64,000 nucleotides of DNA from Chrysomallon squamiferum (lineage: Eukaryota > Mollusca > Gastropoda > Neomphalida > Peltospiridae). This document shows, one piece after another, positions 28,401 to 40,720 of the stretch; within the stretch, counting starts at the first letter, position 1, and every line of letters starts with the position of its first letter. The notes under the pieces are model-generated. The model was not told the origin of the DNA and ran no database searches. It worked only from the letters and a program-made list of their open reading frames with translations. The stretch spans positions 19,397,810 to 19,461,809 of the forward strand of contig CM022673.1 of NCBI GenBank assembly GCA_012295275.1, read 5' to 3'. A program made the position numbers and the translations under genes.

Positions 28401-31400
28401 ACTAGCGTGTCAGGTACGGCTACTTAAGCTATGATGTGAAATTGTTCTATCACCCACTTTCTGGATCATGTCTCTCCCATATACTTTAATCATTTAAAGT
28501 CACGATATTGCTAGCCTCCCATGTTCGACTGAATTTTACTCTCTTTTTGAAAATAATACATGTTCTTTATATCTTCGAAAACCTATACTCTCCTGTTTCC
28601 GATTAGAAAGCCGAATTTTACGCAGTTTCGATTTCATTTCCACCGTTTTCTTTTTAGTTCCAGCGACATCTGTAGTAAGTACAGTAGTACCTACTTCAAC
28701 AGTTCCATCCATTAGCGTTAGCGGCACTGTAGTTTCAGGTAAATAATCTAGACAACACTTAATTATTTAATGCAAATTTCTCTTCCGTGCATACTCATCA
28801 GCACTGTTCTCTTCATACGATTTCGTTTTTCACATTTTTACGGCGATATTTTCCTCATCACCCTCGAAAAAAAAATGTAACATAAATTATTGATGCTTGT
28901 CGATTACCCTTTCAAATTAACACGAACTTACCGATTTTGATATATTGGGAACAACATTCTCTAGAAAATAATGATAAATTATATTAAGACATGTAGCTTC
29001 ATGACACTTTCCTACGGTCATCCTGTTATCCAAAATAATCTACACGACTATTTTTCTTTATTGATGTAATTATTAGTTCTTCACCTACCATTATACAATC
29101 CAACAGGCACACCACCAACTGCAGCTACCACTGGCCCAAGTGTAACACCTACTTCAGCAGTACTTAGCACCACGACCGTTCCATTTGTCACTAGCGTGTC
29201 AGGTACGGCTACTTAAGCTATGATGTGAAATTGTTCTATCACCCACTTTCTGGATCATGTCTCTCCCATATACTTTAATCATTTAAAGTCACGATATTGC
29301 TAGCCTCCCATGTTCGACTGAATTTTACTCTCTTTTTGAAAATAATACATGTTCTTTATATCTTCGCAAAACCTATACTCTCCTGTTTCCGATTAGAAAG
29401 CCGAATTTTACGCAGTTTCGATTTCATTTCCACCGTTTTCTTTTTAGTTCCAACGTCATCTGTAGTAAGTACAGTAGTACCTACTTCAACAGTTCCATCC
29501 ATTAGCGTTAGCGGCACTGTAGTTTCAGGTAAATAATCTAGACAACACTTAATTATTTAATGCAAATTTCTCTTCCGTGCATACTCATCAGCACTGTTCT
29601 CTTCATACGATTTCGTTTTTCACATTTTTACGGCGATATTTTCCTCATCACCCTCGAAAAAAAATGTAACATAAATTATTGATGCTTGTCGATTACCCTT
29701 TCAAATTAACACGAACTTACCGATTTTGATATATTGGGAACAACATTCTCTAGAAAATAATGATAAATTATATTAAGACATGTAGCTTCATGACACTTTC
29801 CTACGGTCATCCTGTTATCCAAAATAATCTACACGACTATTTTTCTTTATTGATGTAATTATTAGTTCTTCACCTACCATTATACAATCCAACAGGCACA
29901 CCACCAACTGCAGCTACCACTGGCCCAAGTGTAACACCTACTTCAGCAGTACTTAGCACCACGACCGTTCCATTTGTCACTAGCGTGTCAGGTACGGCTA
30001 CTTAAGCTATGATGTGAAATTGTTCTATCACCCACTTTCTGGATCATGTCTCTCCCATATACTTTAATCATTTAAAGTCACGATATTGCTAGCCTCCCAT
30101 GTTCGACTGAATTTTACTCTCTTTTTGAAAATAATACATGTTCTTTATATCTTCGAAAACCTATACTCTCCTGTTTCCGATTAGAAAGCCGAATTTTACG
30201 CAGTTTCGATTTCATTTCCACCGTTTTCTTTTTAGTTCCAACGTCATCTGTAGTAAGTACAGTAGTACCTACTTCAACAGTTCCATCCATTAGCGTTAGC
30301 GGCACTGTAGTTTCAGGTAAATAATCTAGACAACACTTAATTATTTAATGCAAATTTCTCTTCCGTGCATACTCATCAGCACTGTTCTCTTCATACGATT
30401 TCGTTTTTCACATTTTTACGGCGATATTTTCCTCATCACCCTCGAAAAAAAATGTAACATAAATTATTGATGCTTGTCGATTACCCTTTCAAATTAACAC
30501 GAACTTACCGATTTTGATATATTGGGAACAACATTCTCTAGAAAATAATGATAAATTATATTAAGACATGTAGCTTCATGACACTTTCCTACGGTCATCC
30601 TGTTATCCAAAATAATCTACACGACTATTTTTCTTTATTGATGTAATTATTAGTTCTTCACCTACCATTATACAATCCAACAGGCACACCACCAACTGCA
30701 GCTACCACTGGCCCAAGTGTAACACCTACTTCAGCAGTACTTAGCACCACGACCGTTCCATTTGTCACTAGCGTGTCAGGTACGGCTACTTAAGCTATGA
30801 TGTGAAATTGTTCTATCACCCACTTTCTGGATCATGTCTCTCCCATATACTTTAATCATTTAAAGTCACGATATTGCTAGCCTCCCATGTTCGACTGAAT
30901 TTTACTCTCTTTTTGAAAATAATACATGTTCTTTATATCTTCGAAAACCTATACTCTCCTGTTTCCGATTAGAAAGCCGAATTTTACGCAGTTTCGATTT
31001 CATTTCCACCGTTTTCTTTTTAGTTCCAACGTCATCTGTAGTAAGTACAGTAGTACCTACTTCAACAGTTCCATCCATTAGCGTTAGCGGCACTGTAGTT
31101 TCAGGTAAATAATCTAGACAACACTTAATTATTTAATGCAAATTTCTCTTCCGTGCATACTCATCAGCACTGTTCTCTTCATACGATTTCGTTTTTCACA
31201 TTTTTACGGCGATATTTTCCTCATCATCGACTAAAAAAAAAATGTAACATAAATTATTGATGCTTGTCGATTACCCTTTCAAATTAACACGAACTTACCG
31301 ATTTTGATATATTGGGAACAACATTCTCTAGAAAATAATGATAAATTATATTAAGACATGTAGCTTCATGACACTTTCCTACGGTCATCCTGTTATCCAA

Positions 31401-34400
31401 AATAATCTACACGACTATTTTTCTTTATTGATGTAATTATTAGTTCTTCACCTACCATTATACAATCCAACAGGCACACCACCAACTGCAGCTACCACTG
31501 GCCCAAGTGTAACACCTACTTCAGCAGTACTTAGCACCACGACCGTTCCATTTGTCACTAGCGTGTCAGGTACGGCTACTTAAGCTATGATGTGAAATTG
31601 TTCTATCACCCACTTTCTGGATCATGTCTCTCCCATATACTTTAATCATTTAAAGTCACGATATTGCTAGCCTCCCATGTTCGACTGAATTTTACTCTCT
31701 TTTTGAAAATAATACATGTTCTTTATATCTTCGAAAACCTATACTCTCCTGTTTCCGATTAGAAAGCCGAATTTTACGCAGTTTCGATTTCATTTCCACC
31801 GTTTTCTTTTTAGTTCCAACGTCATCTGTAGTAAGTACAGTAGTACCTACTTCAACAGTTCCATCCATTAGCGTTAGCGGCACTGTAGTTTCAGGTAAAT
31901 AATCTAGACAACACTTAATTATTTAATGCAAATTTCTCTTCCGTGCATACTCATCAGCACTGTTCTCTTCATACGATTTCGTTTTTCTCATTTTTACGGC
32001 GATATTTTCCTCATCACCCTCGAAAAAAAATGTAACATAAATTATTGATGCTTGTCGATTACCCTTTCAAATTAACACGAACTTACCGATTTTGATATAT
32101 TGGGAACAACATTCTCTAGAAAATAATGATAAATTATATTAAGACATGTAGCTTCATGACACTTTCCTACGGTCATCCTGTTATCTCAAAATAATCTACA
32201 CGACTATTTTTCTTTATTGATGTAATTATTAGTTCTTCACCTACCATTATACAATCCAACAGGCACACCACCAACTGCAGCTACCACTGGCCCAAGTGTA
32301 ACACCTACTTCAGCAGTACTTAGCACCACGACCGTTCCATTTGTCACTAGCGTGTCAGGTACGGCTACTTAAGCTATGATGTGAAATTGTTCTATCACCC
32401 ACTTTCTGGATCATGTCTCTCCCATATACTTTAATCATTTAAAGTCACGATATTGCTAGCCTCCCATGTTCGACTGAATTTTACTCTCTTTTTGAAAATA
32501 ATACATGTTCTTTATATCTTCGAAAACCTATACTCTCCTGTTTCCGATTAGAAAGCCGAATTTTACGCAGTTTCGATTTCATTTCCACCGTTTTCTTTTT
32601 AGTTCCAACGTCATCTGTAGTAAGTACAGTAGTACCTACTTCAACAGTTCCATCCATTAGCGTTAGCGGCACTGTAGTTTCAGGTAAATAATCTAGACAA
32701 CACTTAATTATTTAATGCAAATTTCTCTTCCGTGCATACTCATCAGCACTGTTCTCTTCATACGATTTCGTTTTTCACATTTTTACGGCGATATTTTCCT
32801 CATCACCCTCGAAAAAAAATGTAACATAAATTATTGATGCTTGTCGATTACCCTTTCAAATTAACACGAACTTACCGATTTTGATATATTGGGAACAACA
32901 TTCTCTAGAAAATAATGATAAATTATATTAAGACATGTAGCTTCATGACACTTTCCTACGGTCATCCTGTTATCCAAAATAATCTACACGACTATTTTTC
33001 TTTATTGATGTAATTATTAGTTCTTCACCTACCATTATACAATCCAACAGGCACACCACCAACTGCAGCTACCACTGGCCCAAGTGTAACACCTACTTCA
33101 GCAGTACTTAGCACCACGACCGTTCCATTTGTCACTAGCGTGTCAGGTACGGCTACTTAAGCTATGATGTGAAATTGTTCTATCACCCACTTTCTGGATC
33201 ATGTCTCTCCCATATACTTTAATCATTTAAAGTCACGATATTGCTAGCCTCCCATGTTCGACTGAATTTTACTCTCTTTTTGAAAATAATACATGTTCTT
33301 TATATCTTCGAAAACCTATACTCTCCTGTTTCCGATTAGAAAGCCGAATTTTACGCAGTTTCGATTTCATTTCCACCGTTTTCTTTTTAGTTCCAACGTC
33401 ATCTGTAGTAAGTACAGTAGTACCTACTTCAACAGTTCCATCCATTAGCGTTAGCGGCACTGTAGTTTCAGGTAAATAATCTAGACAACACTTAATTATT
33501 TAATGCAAATTTCTCTTCCGTGCATACTCATCAGCACTGTTCTCTTCATACGATTTCGTTTTTCACATTTTTTTACGGCGATATTTTCCTCATCACCCTC
33601 GAAAAAAAAAATGTAACATAAATTATTGATGCTTGTCGATTACCCTTTCAAATTAACACGAACTTACCGATTTTGATATATTGGGAACAACATTCTCTAG
33701 AAAATAATGATAAATTATATTAAGACATGTAGCTTCATGACACTTTCCTACGGTCATCCTGTTATCCAAAATAATCTACACGACTATTTTTCTTTATTGA
33801 TGTAATTATTAGTTCTTCACCTACCATTATACAATCCAACAGGCACACCACCAACTGCAGCTACCACTGGCCCAAGTGTAACACCTACTTCAGCAGTACT
33901 TAGCACCACGACCGTTCCATTTGTCACTAGCGTGTCAGGTACGGCTACTTAAGCTATGATGTGAAATTGTTCTATCACCCACTTTCTGGATCATGTCTCT
34001 CCCATATACTTTAATCATTTAAAGTCACGATATTGCTAGCCTCCCATGTTCGACTGAATTTTACTCTCTTTTTGAAAATAATACATGTTCTTTATATCTT
34101 CGAAAACCTATACTCTCCTGTTTCCGATTAGAAAGCCGAATTTTACGCAGTTTCGATTTCATTTCCACCGTTTTCTTTTTAGTTCCAACGTCATCTGTAG
34201 TAAGTACAGTAGTACCTACTTCAACAGTTCCATCCATTAGCGTTAGCGGCACTGTAGTTTCAGGTAAATAATCTAGACAACACTTAATTATTTAATGCAA
34301 ATTTCTCTTCCGTGCATACTCATCAGCACTGTTCTCTTCATACGATTTCGTTTTTCACATTTTTACGGCGATATTTTCCTCACCACCCTCGAAAAAAATG

Positions 34401-35814
34401 TAACAGAAATTATTGATGCTTGTCGATTACCCTTTCAAATTAACAGGAACATACCGATTTTGATATATTGGGAACAACATTCTCTAGAAAATAATGATGA
34501 AAGCCGAGTTTTACTCAGTTTCGATTTCATTTCCACCGTTTTCTTTTTAGTTCCAGCGTCATCTGTAGTAAGTACAGTAGTACCTATTTCAACAGTTCCA
34601 TCCGTTAGCGTTAGCGGCACTGTAGTTTCAGGTAACTTAATTTATGCCACCTCAAATTATTTAATAGAATCTTCACGTTTTATACCATATGTTTCAGCTC
34701 TCTTGTCTGCATATCGCTTCTTTTCTCTTCCTTCCTTTGTCTACAGATGTGTTGCAAATTAATTGATACCTGTTTATTCTCGTTCCACATCATCACCAAT
34801 TTATGTTATAGATTCATCTGCACCGGGAAGAAACATTTTCGAGAAAAGTATAGTACAATTTTGTTAGATCCTTGGCTTTCTTACACTTTTTGGAATAGAA
34901 TGTAAGGGAGATAATGTAGAGGATTATTTTAATTTATTGATGTAATTATTAGTTCTTCACAGCCATTGTACAATCCAACAGGTATATCACCAACTTCAGC
35001 TACCACTGGCCCAAGTTTCATACCTACTTTAGCAGTACTTAAAACAGCAACCGTTCCGTTTGTCACTAATGTGTGACATATTCATGTGTTCCTGTATTCC
35101 TCTTTATATTTTGAAAAAAGTTACGTTTATACAGGCTCTACTCCATTTCGTCTCTTTTCTTTTTAATTGCAATGTCATCTGTCGTCATGAAATTTTATTG
35201 TCAGTGATGAAATCTTTTATTAATCCAGATACAGGTGTATTTGTATTAACTAATATCTTCTTGTTGATGTCTTACATTACGAGGATATTATGTTATTCTT
35301 AGTTCGAAAGTGAAAATATGAATATTATAGAAGACTTTATATTAATTTTGACTGAAATGTCTTTCTTCGAAACGAAGATGAATAGGAATCAGGCTAAATT
35401 TTTTACTGTGTATCGTTATGGAAATCTGCCGTTTTAGAGCTCTACATCTTCGCGCTTTTTGCCCTTAATGTTTCTTTATATTATCGCTGTTAACACAGAT
35501 GCAAAACTAATATTTGAACACTTTGGTAAAGTATAGCTGTTTAGTAAAGCATAACATTATGAATTTTAATAACGACGGCCCTTTACCGATTAGCAACAAG
35601 AAATCACATATCCAATATATTTAACAAAAAAAGTTACGAGTAGCTTCTAGAACGATAACTGATCTTTGAAAAGGGATAATTCTAAAACATTTCAACATTT
35701 CTAATATTGAAAATGAAAAATACAAGCCGTCATAATTTAGTTAGTTATGAAAAATTTTGAGAATATCATTATTAAGTATTTTATAGATATCGTACAAATT
35801 TAACAGATGATAAA

Positions 35815-35870
<56 letters not shown>

Positions 35871-36192
35871 ATACCACAGTCCGTTTAATCACAATATATC
35901 TAATCTGAGCACAAAAACAGTCTTTGGTAAATAATAAAGAAATGAAAAAGAAAAAGAATTATAATAAATAAAAACTTTAAAAAATACATATTCCCAAAGC
36001 TCCAACCTCTTCTCATTCTGAGACTTAAATGAGCTTTAACAATTAGACAAATATACTTTTTATTATTCTTTAACTTCTAACAATCAGTTTTAATATGCCT
36101 TTCTTACGACAGATGGACCATTCTTACAGAAAAAAGCGGTTTCCTTACACGAGAAATTTCATAAATGATATCTCTAATTTTTTATTTTTTTA

Positions 36193-36225
<33 letters not shown>

Positions 36226-36330
36226 TTTTTTTATCTGTTTTAATTGCCATAATTACTTTTATGAGCCAGCTCATATTCATCTGGTCTTTAATTTTATATA
36301 TAGTATATAATCTCTTTTAATGCAATATTA

Positions 36331-36387
<57 letters not shown>

Positions 36388-37294
36388 TATTTATTTATTT
36401 TTATTAATTAATTACTTGTTTTGAATTTTCAGTGTCACCTGAAAGTGAAAATTAACTTTATTACATTAATATTTTAGTCGTACCAACTTGCTGGGAAGCA
36501 TGGGGCAGTTGGCAAGGAACGTGTAAAGAGGTGACATGCGACAGAACAGTTCGAACGAGAACTAGAGCATGTAAAACTAATTGTACTTGTGATTCAGCTG
36601 GTGAAGCACAACAGGAACCATGTCCGACGACTTGCATATCATCTGGTAAATTGATTTTTATTTTATTAATTTAATGTTAATAGGTTAGATTCTAGGCATG
36701 GTGTTTTCTACTGACTGACTTTTAAGAATTAAACTGTGATGAACTGTTTAAAAAATATTTTAATGATTAAAATTTGAATAATCAGTATTAGTGAATTTAT
36801 AATTAAATGACAGTTTTATAAATTTTTATTATTATTATTATTATCATCATTTATTTAGTTATTTATTTATTTGTTTACTTATTTATAATACAGGGACGAT
36901 GTTATTATTCATTTTTCATTTTAAGATCTATGTTAGAAATGATATTTGATAAAATGATCAATTCAAAAAAAAAATATATATATATATTTAAAAAAAGGAA
37001 ATATTTAGTAAAGCCAAATATTTACAGCACTAAATTTGTATTAAGTGGATATTAAAACCAACAATAAATTATTTACAGTTATGCAGACGTGAAATAATCT
37101 GTTATTAAAAAATATTCATTTATACGATATTTTTAATGAAACAAGATTTGATCATTAAAATTTAGAAAAAATAATTTTATTTATCTTTGTATGTGTTGGT
37201 GTTTTAAGGTCTTATGCGTCATTCAAAATACCGGGTTTTTCTTTTTCTTTTATTTCTTTTTTTATTTCTTTCTTTCTTCTTCTTCTTCTTCTTC

Positions 37295-37330
<36 letters not shown>

Positions 37331-37470
37331 GGATTATTTAAATTTGTGTACAATAATATAAATTATCTGAAAATATAGTAAATTGTTAATTAACAATATA
37401 AGGAAATTTGTATTTGTATTTTGTTGATTTCTTTTCTTTTTTCTTTCTTTTTTTTAACTCTTATTATTTC

Positions 37471-37511
<41 letters not shown>

Positions 37512-37548
37512 TCATAAATTTACTTTATTTATTAATTTATTATTAATA

Positions 37549-37590
<42 letters not shown>

Positions 37591-37972
37591 CACCTTTGCA
37601 GAAGTTTGTGTAATATACTGTATTTCTTTTTAGAACAATGTAAGGACACGGAAAGAAAGAGTAGCAATTGTACTGAAGCTTGTGATACATGCAAAGGTTA
37701 TTTTATGCGAAGTGCTTGCGTAATAACAAGCTGCCATGATGGTGAAGATGAACGCTGCGTCTGTGCTAAGAATCTGCTGAGAGACGAATCAGGAGAATGC
37801 ATTCCCAAAGAGAACTGCAGCTGTTACGATGACCACGGGAAGGTTGTATCAAAAGAAGACTTGGGAATGCGTAACGGAACATGTCTTGAATGGTACCTTT
37901 TATTCTGTTTTATTTAAATAAATCACCAGAACAATATCATCATAACATCACTATTATTACCTCAAAAATAAA

Positions 37973-38044
<72 letters not shown>

Positions 38045-40106
38045 TAGATAATGATAAGAATAAGAATAATACCGTCCTGCGGTCGATTTTATTATAATGA
38101 TTGATCTATTAATCTAAACTACAAAACTCTGTGAGTTTTAAATATTGTTTAAAAATTAAATGGTTTTCGGGGTTTTTTTTTTTTTTTTTTTTTTTTTGTA
38201 GTTTCTTTCTTTCAAAAGACACTATTTTAATAAACTACATACTAATATGTTTTATATTTAATTTGTTTTTAAATGTGGCATTTTCTTTTTATCAGCATAA
38301 TCATCGTCATCATTGTCATTAAATTTTCATCATTATCATAATAATAATTATTAATTTTATTATTATTATTTCACAGCAAATGTATAAATCACAGATTCGG
38401 GTGCGATATCAAAGATGGATGTAAGTATAAAATAATTCTATCATATATTTTTGTACTTGCAATCGATTATTACGTTCTTTCGTTATTAATAATGACAACG
38501 GTTTAATATTATCGCTTTTAGCATGTAAAGTTATTTCTTTCGTTCTTTCATTATTTATTTCTTCTTTTTTTTCTTTCTTTCTTTCTTTCTTTCTTTTATT
38601 ACTATTTCCTTTTTTTTTTTACTATTATAAATTCTTTTATTAGTAATATTAGTATTATAATGGCCTGCCCATATCCTATAACAAAAGAATTATAGTTATA
38701 GAATTATAGGCCAATTTGGAAATAATACTGACTTTTAACAAATGCTTAATGAAAAAAATAATCAAACCGTAACAGACGACTGCCGTTCAGTACTACCTTG
38801 GTGAAAAAGATATTTACAAATTACCCACAAATGAAGAAAATTAATTTTAAATAAAGCCAGATATAAACGTTTACAGTTGCGTCTTTTATTCTATTATTGT
38901 ATAATTATATATAAAACTAGAGAATCGCACAAGCAGAAAGATTAATAAATATGTATTCGTCCATAGGTTGTGTGTATTCGGCTTGGTCTGCATGGAGTAC
39001 TTGTGATGCCAAATGTAAGAATGTTGGTACAAAATCCAGAACCAGGTATGTTATCTATCTTTCAGAAAACAAAAAAATATATATTATCTCTCCTTTCCAA
39101 ACAAATTAAAATAATTCAATATTAAATCATTCTTTTGAAAAATATAATTTTGCTAATATATTCTAAATGTTATTCAACTTTTTTCTTTGACATTTTTAAA
39201 GCAAACCTCTTTTTATAATAAATTAAAATCTTATTTAAATATGATAATTAAATTATACACAGCTCTTTGGACTGTATTTTTATAAACGTTTTAAATGATT
39301 ATATTAATTATTTCATTTTATATTAATAATTTCCATACCTTTGCGTGCTGCGGTGACTTTAAACTTTAATTATTTTCGTTTTCGAGTACATTTCGGACGT
39401 TTTTCTAATTCAGTTTTGAATTTTTAAAACAGAATTGTCGTAGATGGAAAATCATGTAATGACACTACTGAAATTGGAATGTGCGAAGGAAATTGTCAGT
39501 GTAAATACAAAGGTGTATTTTATGATAATGGTGCAACAATTAAAACAGAAAAGAAATGTAAAGAATGGTGCGTAGCTTCTAATGTTAATAATAGTAATTT
39601 CATAAGGTGCCTGAAAAATATTTATTTGTCTGTTCATAATTCGAGATCTCGATAGATTAGTTGATTTTTAGAGATATCATATGTTCCTTTGTAGACATTT
39701 ATTCTAAATGCCATAATGTATGATAAAATCAATTATAATTCAGTGTTATCTTTGAATGAAGAAGATAAATTGATATGTAACTAATACTTGAATATGATAA
39801 CAACGAAAGTTTTATCAGAAATTAATTCAAGGAATTTACGATATTCTCCAGCCTGTAATTACTGTAGTTACATTCAAGTTAAAAAAAATATAAATTATTT
39901 ATTAAATATATTGATAATGAATTATTTTTATCATAATGCTTACTTTTGCAGTGCCTGTATAAATGGAAGCGTATCTTGTAAAGAAACTCCAGGTAATACA
40001 AGAACATCCTTTTTTTCCAAAGTATTATTTATTTATTTATTTTATTTTATTTTATTTTATTTTATTTTATTTTATTTTTTATTGTTGTTGTTGTGAAACT
40101 GTTATA

Positions 40107-40160
<54 letters not shown>

Positions 40161-40653
40161 GTTGTTGTTGTTGTTGTAGTTGATGGCGGATATGGACCTT
40201 GGACACCATGGATTGAAGATGATTGTCAAAACAATCATAACTGCAAGGATTATACAAAGAAAAGAACAAGGCAGTGTAATAATCCTGAACCACAGTGTAA
40301 CGGAAAGACTTGTGGCAATGATACAGTGGAAGAACAACCTTGCAGTGACCAACCATGTGAGTCACAATCAAAAATATTATTTTTCCATAAACATTCTATT
40401 ACAAAAGCTATATACGTTTCAGTGCATTTATCGAGCTAAAAAATATATACGTTTCAGTGCATTCATCCAGTCTATGATAGATTTCAATTTTAATAATCTA
40501 CCACATCCCCACTCTTCCAGAGCTGAGAACAAAAACTGACAATTTTTAATATGTTTTTGTTTTGACCATGATGTATGATATTATTATTGTACTACGTGTC
40601 TAATGACTATTCACACTGTATGTATATATATATATGTGTGTGTGTGTATACAT

Positions 40654-40684
<31 letters not shown>

Positions 40685-40689
40685 TACAA

Positions 40690-40720
<31 letters not shown>

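Larger units (their letters stand above)
19664..34631 (+). repeat. Tandem array 2: ~788 bp two-exon genomic units (19 complete plus one partial)
   Basis: Exon E starts recur at 20004, 20792, 21580, 22368, 23157, 23946, 24734, 25520, 26293, 27084, 27870, 28658, 29448, 30236, 31024, 31814, 32603, 33391 and 34183, a period of 786-792 apart from one 773 bp unit. Each unit has exon D (96 bp), a 244 bp intron, exon E (81 bp) and a 367 bp intron. Both exons are phase 1 to 1 and together add 59 Thr/Ser/Val/Pro-rich residues with no cysteine. Introns are as conserved as exons, which implies recent spreading or homogenisation. Confidence 0.95.
34632..36477 (+). other. Intron from array 2 to the TSP1 region
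   Basis: Contains the relic unit at 34982-35190, a (CA)n run at about 35819-35869 and an (ATT)n run at about 36330-36387. I see no other exon here that keeps phase 1. Confidence 0.6.

Noticed and set aside
19882-34252. Nineteen minus-strand 63-codon frames of the MPLTLMDGTVEV type
   Set aside because: They are antisense to exon E and its upstream intron, repeated only because the unit is repeated. The + strand has the splice sites and continuous phase.
1-34631. CRISPR-like or satellite interpretation of the regular repeats
   Set aside because: Periods are about 1.8 kb and 788 bp with repeated exons and introns and no short repeat/unique spacer structure; these are genic tandem duplications.
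36432-36460. Alternative acceptor TTTTCAG upstream of the first TSP1 exon
   Set aside because: In phase 1 the frame hits TAA within about eight codons; the acceptor at 36477 gives a complete TSP1.
37408-37633. N-terminal extension of the TIL exon, a hydrophobic/Ser/Tyr-rich 75-residue stretch
   Set aside because: It is translation of (CT)n and (ATT)n intron sequence; TTTTTAG at 37633 is a good acceptor and phase 1 fits.
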